64,000 nucleotides of DNA from Halosimplex carlsbadense 2-9-1 (GTDB lineage: Archaea; Halobacteriota; Halobacteria; Halobacteriales; Haloarculaceae). The position numbers and the translations under genes are program-made. The stretch lies in NCBI RefSeq assembly GCF_000337455.1, contig NZ_AOIU01000003.1, forward strand, positions 57,395 through 121,394. The letters run 5' to 3'. The notes beneath the pieces were generated by a model. The model had not been told where the DNA came from, did not search any database, and worked only from the letters and a program-made list of their open reading frames with translations. How positions within the stretch are numbered: the stretch's first letter is position 1; each line of letters opens with the position of its first letter. Below are positions 46,582 through 55,390 of the stretch, one piece after another.

Positions 46582-46847
46582 GCCGGTCCCTCCCGTCGGT
46601 CGAGATCTCGGTCGTAGGGCCCGGCGGGCGTCAGCAGTAGAACCTCGTCGCGCTGGAGTAGGTCACCGCTCCGCTTGTCGCGCAGCTCGTCGAAGACGCC
46701 ATCGACGCCTTCGACGCGGGCGCACTTCGAACACCAGAAGTGGTGATTCGTGGGCTCCCAGGAACGGTGGTTGCGGGGACAGGTAAACCGCCACCGGTCG
46801 TGACGGTCCTCGATTCGGACGGTCTTCTTTCTCTCACATTCCGACAT
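46578..46847 (-). CDS. Zinc-finger protein coupled to the integrase
   Basis: An 89-residue protein beginning MSECERKKTVRIEDRHDRW. FTCPRNHRSW and HHFWCSKCARVEGVD supply Cys/His ligands for one zinc. Translational coupling to the integrase suggests an excision or directionality role, as reported for small genes next to the SNJ2 integrase; that role is inferred. The start ATG at 46847 is well separated from the repressor on the other strand. Confidence 0.7.
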   Translation of the reverse strand: MSECERKKTVRIEDRHDRWRFTCPRNHRSWEPTNHHFWCSKCARVEGVDGVFDELRDKRSGDLLQRDEVLLLTPAGPYDRDLDRREGPA

Positions 46848-47273
46848 AACCGGGTCGGACTGAATGGAGGTGACATAAAAGGGGTAATCCAGACGCGCAG
46901 ACTGAAAGTAAAGCGCCCGTATCCCGCAACTAACCCATCCGCCCGGCCAGATATCGGATAACTGAGCGGCCGAACCGCCGGTGAAAGTAGTCCCTGCTCG
47001 ATACCCCTCGCCACCTGGCTTAAGCCAGCGTGCATGTCTCGTCGTCATGTGTTCGCTCGTGAGAGCGACACCCCGGCCGACGGGTAGGGTCGTCGGCCAC
47101 CGACTCTTTCTCGCGGGAACTACGCCCCGCCAGCCCGGTGTGCCGCTCTTGCTCCGACTGTTGGACCCACCTCACATAAATCTGGGCAACACTATGTTTC
47201 GTAACAGAATCATAATGGATACGGAACGCCATTCATCCAAAACGGTTACACAGACCGAATCGATTTGTGGACA
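46848..47273. promoter_or_regulatory. Integrase-repressor divergent control region
   Basis: About 425 bases between the minus-strand integrase operon and the plus-strand repressor. It holds a perfect 14-base palindrome CTGGCTTAAGCCAG at 47015-47028. Closer to the repressor are TTTCGTAAC (47193-47201) and GGATACGGAA (47217-47226), an imperfect inverted pair. These are candidate operators of a lysogeny switch. No gene is visible. Confidence 0.45.
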
Positions 47274-47519
47274 ATGCGTCCACGGGTGGACTGGATGAAT
47301 CAGACTGATGACCGGATTCTGGAACTCTTAGACGAATCTGGGCTGGACCTGTCTCCATCGGTCATAGCGCATAATCTCGACTATTCCCGGTCGTGGATAT
47401 CCCGCCGAATCGATAAGCTCGAAGACTCGGGGCTAGTTGAGGCAGACGGAACGTACTACCACATTTCTGAGAAGGGGCGGGACTATCTTGCCGGCGATCT
47501 TACTGCAGAAGAGATTTAG
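47274..47519 (+). CDS. PhiH1-repressor-like winged-helix protein
   Basis: An 81-residue protein. MRPRVDWMNQTDDRILELLD is the usual opening of haloarchaeal phage phiH1 repressor-like wHTH proteins. The HTH is VIAHNLDYSRSWISRRIDKL and the wing DGTYYHISEKGRDYLAG. It likely represses virus genes, including the divergent integrase operon. ATG 47274 is chosen because homologues start MRP...W. Confidence 0.78.
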   Translation: MRPRVDWMNQTDDRILELLDESGLDLSPSVIAHNLDYSRSWISRRIDKLEDSGLVEADGTYYHISEKGRDYLAGDLTAEEI

Positions 47520-47577
47520 ATTCTCTACAGATACACCCCAATTTGTATAAGAAAGTATCAAACATTACGAATTACAC

Positions 47578-48375
47578 ATGCAGGATAAGATACGAGAAAT
47601 CATACGAGAGAACGGAGACGACCCCGACGAGAAATTAAGTAGGCGAATGGAGGAAGACGATAGGGATATAGGTCAACTCCTTGACGACGCGCGAGATTCG
47701 CCTGGTCAGCGGATCCACAGTCAAATTGAATCCCTGTTTACGACCTTAGAGATTGTCAACAAGAACCACCAGAAATTGACCCAAAGTCGTGACTGGTATC
47801 TCGAACAGGGAATGGAATTGTGGGACGAAGACAACAGAGAACAAATGGATGCTTTTCAGCGAGAATACCTTCGCCTTCTCCACAATTATTCTGCGTCAGT
47901 TCATTCCTTGATAAGACACACATATACGATATTAGATAGATATGAGGACGAAAAACCAGGGTTGAAGCAGGGATATTTCGAAGAGATTAGTGAGAGAGAC
48001 TTAGGTTCCAAAGTGGATCTACTGAAACAGATACGCCACTATACGCAAAAACGAGAACTCCCACCAATCGCGTCTTCACTTCGTGCAGAAGCACGTGGAG
48101 ATGGTCAGGGACACGAAACCGAGTTTAAACTCATTCTCAACAAGAGTGAAATGATGGACTGGGATGGGTGGGATTCAGACGTGCGTGATAAGCTTGAAGA
48201 ATGGGACGATGAGATTGAGATTACAGAACTCGCAGAGGATTACCAACGAGAACTAAATGACTTCTTTGAATGGTTTCGAACCTTTGCGCTGCGGATGTTC
48301 TATGATGAGATATTGGATTACGTAGTAACTTTGGCTCTCTTAGAAGAGGATCGCGAAAGGGGCCAGACAGAGTAA
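47578..48375 (+). CDS. AT-rich provirus gene of unknown function
   Basis: A 265-residue, almost wholly helical and highly charged protein (RDIGQLLDDARDSPG early, HNYSASVHSLIRHTYTILDR in the middle, LEEWDDEIEITELAEDYQ late). No membrane segment or catalytic motif is seen. Base composition and codon use are markedly AT-rich against the provirus. Position behind the repressor, as an extra gene, is typical of superinfection or host-defence cargo; that is a guess. It has its own AT-rich leader (47520-47577). Confidence 0.65.
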   Translation: MQDKIREIIRENGDDPDEKLSRRMEEDDRDIGQLLDDARDSPGQRIHSQIESLFTTLEIVNKNHQKLTQSRDWYLEQGMELWDEDNREQMDAFQREYLRLLHNYSASVHSLIRHTYTILDRYEDEKPGLKQGYFEEISERDLGSKVDLLKQIRHYTQKRELPPIASSLRAEARGDGQGHETEFKLILNKSEMMDWDGWDSDVRDKLEEWDDEIEITELAEDYQRELNDFFEWFRTFALRMFYDEILDYVVTLALLEEDRERGQTE

Positions 48376-48411
48376 CCGGTGACCATTATATGATAGGTGA
48401 CGACATCCAAC

Positions 48412-48669
48412 CTATCTGAGCTTCCTTGAGACTTCCTCAGAAAATTCAATGGTGTAGACACCCGGAATACTCAGAGTTTCTGCAATCTCTTGTTTCTGTT
48501 CGGCGGTCAGATCTCCTCTGGAAAGGACTGACTGGATATTACCATCCATTCGCCGAGCGAAGTCGGCCGAACGCATCAACGCCGTTGTCTTGTTACAATC
48601 CCAGAACTCGGCGGCCTGCTCGATGGTGTCGGACCGGTGCGCGTGCTTGCCGTCTTCGCGGATTCGCAT
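48412..48669 (-). CDS. Small conserved haloarchaeal protein (85 residues)
   Basis: Begins MRIREDGKHAHRSDTIEQAA and continues FWDCNKTTALMRSADFAR, a short helical domain that may bind DNA, with an acidic C-terminal half (GDLTAEQKQEIAETL). I recall similar proteins of the DUF7692 kind but cannot confirm the assignment. ATG 48669 is preferred to the longer frame. It is convergent with the AT-rich gene and may be a regulator. Confidence 0.6.
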   Translation of the reverse strand: MRIREDGKHAHRSDTIEQAAEFWDCNKTTALMRSADFARRMDGNIQSVLSRGDLTAEQKQEIAETLSIPGVYTIEFSEEVSRKLR

Positions 48670-48966
48670 ACCGACCGCTCGTGAACACGAGGCCAAAAAG
48701 CAGGTCTGAGCGAGTTACTGGAACCCCGATAACTCATAAAGCCCATACTGGCCCACAGCCCACAGCGCTCGAATTCTGGGTTCGGAGCCCTCCCCGGGCA
48801 TCAATATGCACACGACTGGATTACCCTCGTGTGCATATCGCGTCGAACGTTTCTCTCGACGCGCAACCGGTGGGGTGTGCGTCAAGCGGGGCGTATCTGA
48901 CGACCTGCTTCAAGGTACCCCGCAAGAACCTGTCGGGCGTCCGTCTCCCTGATGGACGACTGAATC

Positions 48967-49413
48967 ATGTTCGGACAAATCGACATGGAAGACGCTATCG
49001 CAGGCACCGTTTTCGCGCTGTCGGCCGCTGTCACGGCCGGCATCGCGAGTATCACTATCCTCGGTCACGCCCTCTCGGGGAGCATCTGGACCATCGGCGG
49101 GTCCGGCACCGGCAGCGGGACCGAGATTACCATCGCGTTCGGCCTCTCGCTGCTGTCGCTGCTGGGCGCCTACGCGACGAATCGTATGGACGCCGGCGGG
49201 AAGGACATGGAGATCGATACCGACCTGAAGGCGCTCGCGAAGGGTCAGGCCACCATCGAGAGTTACGTCATGATCGGCACCATCCTGCTGGTCATCGGCT
49301 CCGGGCTCAACATCCTCGGCCTCGGCGACACCATCGCGAGCGAGCCCGCGTTCGGTATCGTCTCTCTCGGCGTCCAGGCCGCCGGCTACTACGTCATCAG
49401 CTACCTCGGGTGA
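48967..49413 (+). CDS. VP3-like pleolipovirus membrane protein
   Basis: A 148-residue protein with four predicted membrane helices (about residues 10-33, 55-73, 95-115 and 123-146) joined by a short charged loop ([16 protein letters not shown]). This size and topology match the major internal membrane protein of pleolipovirus virions, which lines the vesicle interior. It is the first gene of the plus-strand virion block, six bases before the next gene. Confidence 0.75.
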   Translation: MFGQIDMEDAIAGTVFALSAAVTAGIASITILGHALSGSIWTIGGSGTGSGTEITIAFGLSLLSLLGAYATNRMDAGGKDMEIDTDLKALAKGQATIESYVMIGTILLVIGSGLNILGLGDTIASEPAFGIVSLGVQAAGYYVISYLG

Positions 49414-49419
49414 CCACCG

Positions 49420-49659
49420 ATGGACCGAACCTTGGGCTATGGGCTCGTCGGGACGATCGGCGTCTCGGCGAGCACGATCGCCTCGGCCATCATCGGGGAC
49501 CCGTTCCCCGTGGTCGTCCCGTCGATCGTCGCCGGCGCCGTCGTCGCCGGCCACCACCTCCGCGAGCGTCGCGCCGGCGACGGCGTCGAGCACGACCACG
49601 CCGATGACCAGGAAGAGAGCGACGACCCCCTCGGCATCGCTGACGAGATGGAAGCATGA
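49420..49659 (+). CDS. Small virion-block membrane protein
   Basis: A 79-residue protein with two short hydrophobic stretches (GYGLVGTIGVSASTIASAI, then VVVPSIVAGAVVAG) and an acidic tail. Its stop overlaps the spike start (ATGA). In position it corresponds to the small ORF between the two structural proteins of some pleolipoviruses. Function unknown. Confidence 0.6.
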   Translation: MDRTLGYGLVGTIGVSASTIASAIIGDPFPVVVPSIVAGAVVAGHHLRERRAGDGVEHDHADDQEESDDPLGIADEMEA

Positions 49660-51512
49660 TCGGGCGCCGCGCCCGCCGGGCTCGCGAGGCGATGGGTCCG
49701 GCCGTGCTCGCGCTGTTGCTCGTCATGTCCCTGGCGACGCCGTTCGCGACGGGCCTCGCGGCGGCACAGAGCTTCGAGAAGACCGTCTCCGGGTCCCCCG
49801 AACACGTTGTTCTGGACCTTGAGCAACTGTCCGGCGAGTTTACCCTGGAAGTCGAGACCGACGACGCCCCCGGACTCTCCGGGAGCAAACTGCTGTATCG
49901 AGAGACCCACGACGCTTCGAACCGGGACGATTCGATAGCGTTCGGCAACTTCGGAGCGTACGAGAACGTCACCCTCCGAGTCTCTGGCGTCTCATCCGAG
50001 CCCGACACTGGGTCCGGAAGCGACTTCAACCAGTTTGACTGGTCGGGAGACAACCTGTTTATCCACACTGGCGGGGACCCCGGATTCTCCTGCGACCTCG
50101 ACGAGCAGATCGGGGCGATCGTCGGGACGATGGGACAGACCACTGACTGTGGCTACACCTTCCCATCCTCCGAGACCATCAACACGACTGACATCGACGC
50201 TAACGAGACGAAACAAGAGATCTACCAGTCCGCGGCGACGGCAATGGACGCCGCCGACAACGACCACGCCGTCATCAGTAACCGCCTGCAAGACTCCGAG
50301 ACGGTCGCCATCGCCAACCATGGCCAGCCGGCCTATCAGTGGAGTCTTGACAAAGGTGAGGGCGAGACTGCTGCCAAGGACAACGCTACCGGCGCGATTC
50401 TTGACTACGAGTCGAGAATCGAATACAACTACCTCAGCGGCTGGAATAGTCACGTCTCCCAGATGCAATACCTCTCGGCTCTCGCGGCAAACGAGACGGG
50501 AGTCCCTTCAGATTACGTATACGTCGGGACCGGAGACAAATCGGACTCTAACCACATCAACTCGACTGTCGTCGGCTACGGTACCAAATCCTATCAATTG
50601 CAGAATGGCACATCTGTCGATGTACAGACGATAACTGTTGAGTCTCACTGGGAGTACAACGGAGAACCCACCTACGTGGATACCGTAGAGATCGGCCCGT
50701 CATCTGGCACCACTGAGAGCAATCCCGACGGAGGTTCGAGCTACTGGGCCAACATCACCGGGATGGATGTTGCCCCACCGACCGATACTCAATCGACTCT
50801 CGAAGCCCTCCGATTCGAGAACTACTCTCAGAACCTTGCGGCAATCGACAGCCAGACGGCTAGTGCTGTCTCCGAGATGGAAACTGTCGTTAACGGGACT
50901 CACTCCGAGATACAGGCAGGCGAGATCAACGCTTCGGACATCGTGACCCCCGCGAGTCTGTTGGGTACCTACGGGCCGGGGTCGGAGTATTCGACGTACT
51001 CGGCGGCGCTGCTGGCCAATATCGGCATCGGGTCGCCGGAGGACTTCGAGGACACCGGCCAGATGAACATCACCTTCGAGGACAACTCGACGACTCGCGG
51101 CATCGTGATGAGTCGGAGCAATCCTCCGAGCGGCCAGTGGGAAGTCGGGACGACCTACGACCCGTCCACTATCGAAGGCTCGGAGTTCCTCGTGGAGATG
51201 GGTGAGAACCAGCAGATCCGCGAGATTGGTCAGAACTTCACCATCACGAACATCACCACCAATGACGGGGAGGTTCGAACGAACTTCACCGTCGCAGAGA
51301 GGAATTACCGGACCCACTCGGCGGACGAACTGATCGCACTCAACCAGAATCTATCTCTGCTCCGGGCGACACTCGAAGCCCGCGAAGACAATCTGAACAG
51401 CGGCGTCGGCGGCGGCGGGCTGCTCGGTGGCGGGAGTCAGGGCGTCGTGATCCTGCTCGTCGCCGGCGCCGTCTTCGTCGTGGTCCTGTCCCAGAACGGC
51501 GGCCGGAGGTAA
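49656..51512 (+). CDS. VP4-like spike glycoprotein
   Basis: A 618-residue secreted protein. The signal peptide is at residues about 12-36 (VLALLLVMSLATPFATGLAA, then AQ). A large ectodomain with more than a dozen N-x-S/T sequons (for example NVTL, NATG, NETG, NITF, NFTI) follows. A Gly-rich hinge precedes one C-terminal membrane anchor (VVILLVAGAVFVVVL) with a short basic end. This is the layout of the single spike that binds and fuses with the host cell in pleolipoviruses. The ectodomain itself is not recognisable, as expected for the most variable gene. Confidence 0.8.
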   Translation: MIGRRARRAREAMGPAVLALLLVMSLATPFATGLAAAQSFEKTVSGSPEHVVLDLEQLSGEFTLEVETDDAPGLSGSKLLYRETHDASNRDDSIAFGNFGAYENVTLRVSGVSSEPDTGSGSDFNQFDWSGDNLFIHTGGDPGFSCDLDEQIGAIVGTMGQTTDCGYTFPSSETINTTDIDANETKQEIYQSAATAMDAADNDHAVISNRLQDSETVAIANHGQPAYQWSLDKGEGETAAKDNATGAILDYESRIEYNYLSGWNSHVSQMQYLSALAANETGVPSDYVYVGTGDKSDSNHINSTVVGYGTKSYQLQNGTSVDVQTITVESHWEYNGEPTYVDTVEIGPSSGTTESNPDGGSSYWANITGMDVAPPTDTQSTLEALRFENYSQNLAAIDSQTASAVSEMETVVNGTHSEIQAGEINASDIVTPASLLGTYGPGSEYSTYSAALLANIGIGSPEDFEDTGQMNITFEDNSTTRGIVMSRSNPPSGQWEVGTTYDPSTIEGSEFLVEMGENQQIREIGQNFTITNITTNDGEVRTNFTVAERNYRTHSADELIALNQNLSLLRATLEAREDNLNSGVGGGGLLGGGSQGVVILLVAGAVFVVVLSQNGGRR

Positions 51513-51519
51513 CCGACTC

Positions 51520-52428
51520 ATGCGCTTTTCGCTGTTCATAGTGCTGGCAGTGCTCGCTTTGACGACCGTCGCGACCGGCGCCGGCGTCGCGAGCCCACAG
51601 CCCACGACCAACGGCACCGACACCCCGAACGCCACCGCGACGCCGACGGCCTCGACGACGACCGCGGCCACGATCTCCCCGACGACCACGCCGACGGCGA
51701 CCCCGACCGCGGCGCCGACGCCGACCGGGACGCCCCGGCCGACCGCCGACGACGTGCTCGACGACGTGGACCCGTCGAACGCCACCCTCGACGACGTGCG
51801 GACCGTCGCCGAGTGGGTCCGCTCCGAGGGCGCCGATCGGAGCGACCGCCAGGCCGACCGCGCCCGTCGCTGGCTGTCGAACGCGACCGGCGGCGCCGGG
51901 AACATCTCGCTCCCGAACATCTCCCTCGGCGGCGACGCGACCGCGACGCCGGCGCCGACGGCGACCCCGACGCCGACGGCCGTCCCGGCGCCGGAGGGCG
52001 ACAGCAACGTGACGCGCATCGACGAGAACACCGCGATCGTCGCCAGTGAGTACGTTCCGAAGAAGGGCATCGCGAAGGTTACCGTCCGCTCCGAGACGGT
52101 GCAGACGATCGTCTTCTGGGACGCCGGGTTCTTGGCCGACGGCAGCGGCGAGGGGCGCTCTCGCTCGGAATCCTTCGGTCCAGGCGAGGAGGCGACCGTC
52201 GCTATCCGTGTGACCGAGGCGAACGGGCGCGCGGCGGTCGGCATCGGAACGGAGGAGACTCCGCTGTACGGCGTCATCGTCAAGAGCGGGGGCGGCGGCC
52301 TCGACGTGCTCGACGTGCTCACCTCGATCCAGGCGCTCTTGACCGGCGTCGGCGTCGCGTTCATCTGGATGCTCATCGCCGGGTGGAACGAACTACGTGG
52401 CGAGCGGGGACGGCCGGAGGTGGCCTAA
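51520..52428 (+). CDS. Secreted/membrane protein with Thr-Pro stalk
   Basis: A 302-residue protein. A signal helix (FSLFIVLAVLALTTVATGA) is followed by a Thr/Pro/Ala-rich stalk (residues about 30-80, repeats of TATPTA type), then a soluble domain (TRIDENTAIVASEYVP, then KGIAKVTVRSETVQTIVFWD) and a C-terminal membrane helix (ALLTGVGVAFIWMLIAGW). The low-complexity stalk would be O-glycosylated. It follows the spike by eight bases, in the place of an ORF6-like conserved pleolipovirus gene. Stop and next start overlap (TAATG). Confidence 0.7.
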   Translation: MRFSLFIVLAVLALTTVATGAGVASPQPTTNGTDTPNATATPTASTTTAATISPTTTPTATPTAAPTPTGTPRPTADDVLDDVDPSNATLDDVRTVAEWVRSEGADRSDRQADRARRWLSNATGGAGNISLPNISLGGDATATPAPTATPTPTAVPAPEGDSNVTRIDENTAIVASEYVPKKGIAKVTVRSETVQTIVFWDAGFLADGSGEGRSRSESFGPGEEATVAIRVTEANGRAAVGIGTEETPLYGVIVKSGGGGLDVLDVLTSIQALLTGVGVAFIWMLIAGWNELRGERGRPEVA

Positions 52429-53243
52429 TGTCGGCGAAGACAGCCCCAACCTTCGATTCCAAGTGGGATCACGCCGTCTACCTCGTCGCCGAGTTCAAGT
52501 ATCTCGTCACCGGCATGGTCCTCGGCGCCATCGGCCTGTTCGCCTACTACCAGCCATCGATTCCGAGCCCGCCGGACTGGGTCGGCGCCGTGCTCGTCGC
52601 CTGGATCGTGCTCGGGCTGCCGTGCTACCTCGGGGGCGTCGCCATCGCCCGCTGGTTGCGCCGGCGCAACTGGGAGGAAGTGCATCACGTCGACGCCCGC
52701 GGGACCGGCGGCGACGACATCCAGAAGCACTACGTCCCCCCGCAGACCTGGCGGAACAAGACCGTCGACGGCCCCGACCCGTACCCCATCAACGGCGGGA
52801 CCGCCTGGGCGGTCCAAGAGTACGAGTATCTCGACGATGTGGACGAACTGCGGGTAAAGGGCGTCTGGCTGGAGGGTCTGGAGGACACCCAACTGTACAC
52901 GGCTCAGTCGATGATGGTCGACATGCACGGGTGGATGCTGGACCAGATCGAGCGGCTCGCCGACACCCGCGCGAAGTGGTCGCGCGGCGTCACCCAGTAC
53001 GAGAAGGAGACGGTCAACGACTTCGCGGAGGCTCGCGAGCGGGGAACCACCCTGGAGCGGACCACCGCCCGCGACGTGTTCGAGGACGTGGCCGGCGACG
53101 ACGACGACATCCCGAGCCTCGACGCCGAGTCGATGCCGTCGATCGACGAGTACACCGCCGGCTCCCGGGTCGAGGACGGCCAGAGCCTCAGCGACCGCGT
53201 CGACGGCGCCCGCCAGCAGCAGGAGGCTATGAGCGATGACTGA
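52428..53243 (+). CDS. Virion-block membrane protein, ORF7-like
   Basis: A 271-residue protein with two adjacent N-terminal membrane helices (YLVTGMVLGAIGLFAYY, then WVGAVLVAWIVLGLPCYLGG) and a long cytoplasmic or intravirion domain. A conserved stretch reads PQTWRNKTVDGPDPYPING. The C-terminus is disordered and acidic. It overlaps the VP8-like ATPase gene by eight bases. Its place just before the ATPase matches pleolipovirus genomes. Confidence 0.72.
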   Translation: MSAKTAPTFDSKWDHAVYLVAEFKYLVTGMVLGAIGLFAYYQPSIPSPPDWVGAVLVAWIVLGLPCYLGGVAIARWLRRRNWEEVHHVDARGTGGDDIQKHYVPPQTWRNKTVDGPDPYPINGGTAWAVQEYEYLDDVDELRVKGVWLEGLEDTQLYTAQSMMVDMHGWMLDQIERLADTRAKWSRGVTQYEKETVNDFAEARERGTTLERTTARDVFEDVAGDDDDIPSLDAESMPSIDEYTAGSRVEDGQSLSDRVDGARQQQEAMSDD

Positions 53244-54402
53244 CGAGAGCGACGTATACACGCCGGCACAGTACCGCGAGCACGTCGATGGGCATGGGCA
53301 CAAAGACCCGGTCGCAGACCCCCACACCGCGCACGTCAGGGACCCGAAGCTCAGCCGCTATCTGTCGATTCAGCGGATGCACTACGACCCGAGCGAGGCG
53401 GACCGACCGGGTGAGATGCCCGGCCAGGCGCGCGACCTCCAAGAGCACCGGGACATCGTCGGCGTCGAGGCGACCGACGCCGGTCGGAAGGCCATGCAGA
53501 ACGGCGACATGCAGACGCTCAAGCACCAGACCGGCGACCAGGGACAGCAGGCGGACATCTCCGGGCTGAAGGCGATGGGGAAGATCGACGAACTCGTCAC
53601 CGGCGACGCCCCGGTCATCATCGTCCTCGGTGAGATGGGCGCCGGGAAGACGAACTTCGCGAGCCTGCTCGCGCAGCGGCGCGACGACCTCGTCGACGGC
53701 AACCACCTCGTCGCGACGAACATCGCGACGCTCCGGGAGAAAGACCCGTGGATGGACCAGTACGGGGACGCTCGCGACGGTTTCATCCCGAACTACCCGA
53801 CGCTGAAAGAGTGGGTCGAACACGAGGGCGACCCGCTCCAGAACCAACAGAGCCCGAAGACCTTCATCGGCGACGAGTTTTCCGTCTCGGCCGGCGGCCA
53901 GGGCGAACAGGGCTTCGAGGTGGCGCAGAAAATGGCGCCGCTGGTGTATCTCATCCGGAAGTACGGCGGGGCGCTCATCTACATCGCGCACGGCGAGAAG
54001 TCGATTCACCCGCTGCTGTGGCGCGTCGGGACCATCGTCAAGAAGGTCACGCAGAAGAATGCAATCGTCGCAGACAGCATCAAGGGCGGCCAACTCGCCG
54101 ATATCCAGTACGAACTTGAGGGCGTCCCAGAGACGGACTGGCGATACAACGACGACGAGGCGAGCGAGTGGGCATGGAACCGACCGACCGACGACGAAGG
54201 CGACGAGATGGACGAAGACCGGGTGAAGACCGTCGCCATGTGGACCATCCGCGAGTGCATGGAAAACCGGGATATGAGCGCCCGCGAAACCGCCAAATTC
54301 GTGCCGTACAGTCACGCTACCTGCTCAAACTGGTTCTCAGATTACGAGGACGGCGGAGAGAAAGCAGATTGGGTTTCACAGGTGGAGGGCGTAATCGCAT
54401 GA
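53236..54402 (+). CDS. VP8-like ATPase
   Basis: A 388-residue P-loop ATPase. Walker A is G132-EMGAGK138-T139, and the Walker B-type KTFIGDEFSVSA has D213 and E214. The C-terminus has a short HTH-like end (SARETAKFVPYSHATCSNWF). In pleolipoviruses the last gene of the conserved block encodes a putative ATPase whose function is unproven; genome packaging or membrane work has been proposed. The frame is intact. Confidence 0.82.
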   Translation: MTDESDVYTPAQYREHVDGHGHKDPVADPHTAHVRDPKLSRYLSIQRMHYDPSEADRPGEMPGQARDLQEHRDIVGVEATDAGRKAMQNGDMQTLKHQTGDQGQQADISGLKAMGKIDELVTGDAPVIIVLGEMGAGKTNFASLLAQRRDDLVDGNHLVATNIATLREKDPWMDQYGDARDGFIPNYPTLKEWVEHEGDPLQNQQSPKTFIGDEFSVSAGGQGEQGFEVAQKMAPLVYLIRKYGGALIYIAHGEKSIHPLLWRVGTIVKKVTQKNAIVADSIKGGQLADIQYELEGVPETDWRYNDDEASEWAWNRPTDDEGDEMDEDRVKTVAMWTIRECMENRDMSARETAKFVPYSHATCSNWFSDYEDGGEKADWVSQVEGVIA

Positions 54403-54526
54403 CGGCGCGACGGTGTAAAGCTGTAAAGCGAAACCGACCCCCCTATAGTATTGGCCCACAGCATGCTCTCGTCCCTTCGGGAGCGAGAGCGACCGATGGG
54501 CCGGGCGCGGAGCGGCGGCGGCCCGG

Positions 54527-54543
54527 TTTATATATATATATAA
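54527..54543 (+). promoter_or_regulatory. Extended TATA stretch
   Basis: TTTATATATATATATAA lies about 32 bases before the ATG at 54575 and after a GC-rich stretch. It is a strong TATA element for the broken nuclease gene. GCGCGACGAGCGCG just after it may form a small hairpin. Confidence 0.6.
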
Positions 54544-54574
54544 GACGCGCGACGAGCGCGAGGAGCGCGTAGCG

Positions 54575-54951
54575 ATGCCGAGCCACTGAGCGAACCACTA
54601 CGGGACGCTCGTCGAGCGCCAGGCCGCCGAGCGGTACCGGCTCGATCTGGAGCGGTGTAGTTGGCACGATGCGCTCCGACCAGACGGAGCACCTGTCGAA
54701 ATCAAAGCCGCGAAACGAGTTCACGCAGACGGTCAGCCAGGCAACTTCAAAATCTATGAAGAGTATCACGCGAAGCTCCGTGAAGCGAGTGGGTGGTACG
54801 TCTTTGCTCCCTATCGTGTCCGTGGCCAGGGGGTAGAAGTCCTGAAATGGGAAATGCGCCACTCGTCTCGACTCCCCCGACTCCGCTGGCATGGTGGCGG
54901 CGCGCACCGAGACTCACGGCAGGCAAAGCTCGGGATCGGGGAAATCTTCTA
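54575..54951 (+). pseudogene. Halovirus nuclease-like gene with stop codon and frameshift
   Basis: Reading from ATG 54575 gives M-P-S-H, then an in-frame TGA (54587-54589), then a long recognisable frame (YGTLVERQAAERYRL, WHDALRPDGAPVEIKAAKRV, GWYVFAPYRVRG). A one-base loss near 54899 shifts the last 18 codons (AHRDSRQAKLGIGEIF, then stop at 54951). No alternative start exists between the TGA and the conserved part. The E-x-K pattern in PVEIKAAK and the overall look resemble PD-(D/E)XK nucleases of haloviruses. Two lesions mean a pseudogene. Confidence 0.7.
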
Positions 54952-55390
54952 AAACGCCCGCCCCGGGGAAGGGGCAAATGGGGGGAATCAGACAATCGAT
55001 GGTGATGTGGGGGGTGGGGAGTGGGACACACATCGACGCCCCGGGGCGTGCGTTGGAGGGCTGGGAAAATCCAGCCGTCCGAATCGGAGGATTTGTTCGC
55101 AAAAAGCGTTCCTATCCAAATTTTCGCGCGCCCCGCAAGGGGGCGGAAATTTCGCGCGCTCCGCAGAAAGCGTGCGGTGTGTTTTGATGATGTGGCCTTA
55201 GCCACACCTCTAAGCGGGAATCCAACCCCCCGGGTTGGAGTCCGTCGCGCCGGCGACGGCCGGCTGGCGCTCGAAGGCACCGACGAGTACAACCGAGGTT
55301 GCCGAATCACAGCTGTGGAGCGCAAATTCAGTTGGAAAGTACCCGGAAAACAGGGACGAACGACAGTGATGCCTCTACTCGGGCGGGCTG
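54952..55390. terminator. Gene-free convergent region with three tandem hairpins
   Basis: About 440 bases between the plus-strand virion block and the minus-strand replication operon. At 55191-55206 TGTGGC/GCCACA closes on a four-base loop, at 55221-55239 TCCAACCC/GGGTTGGA closes on three bases, and at 55244-55257 GTCGC/GCGAC closes on four. Bidirectional termination is the simplest reading; a replication origin is possible. A repeated TTTCGCGCGC near 55122 and 55150 precedes them. The open frames here have no sensible composition. Confidence 0.5.

Noticed and set aside
54587..54589. In-frame TGA read as selenocysteine or pyrrolysine-like recoding
   Set aside because: Haloarchaea are not known to recode TGA, no SECIS-like element is seen, and a second lesion downstream already breaks the gene.
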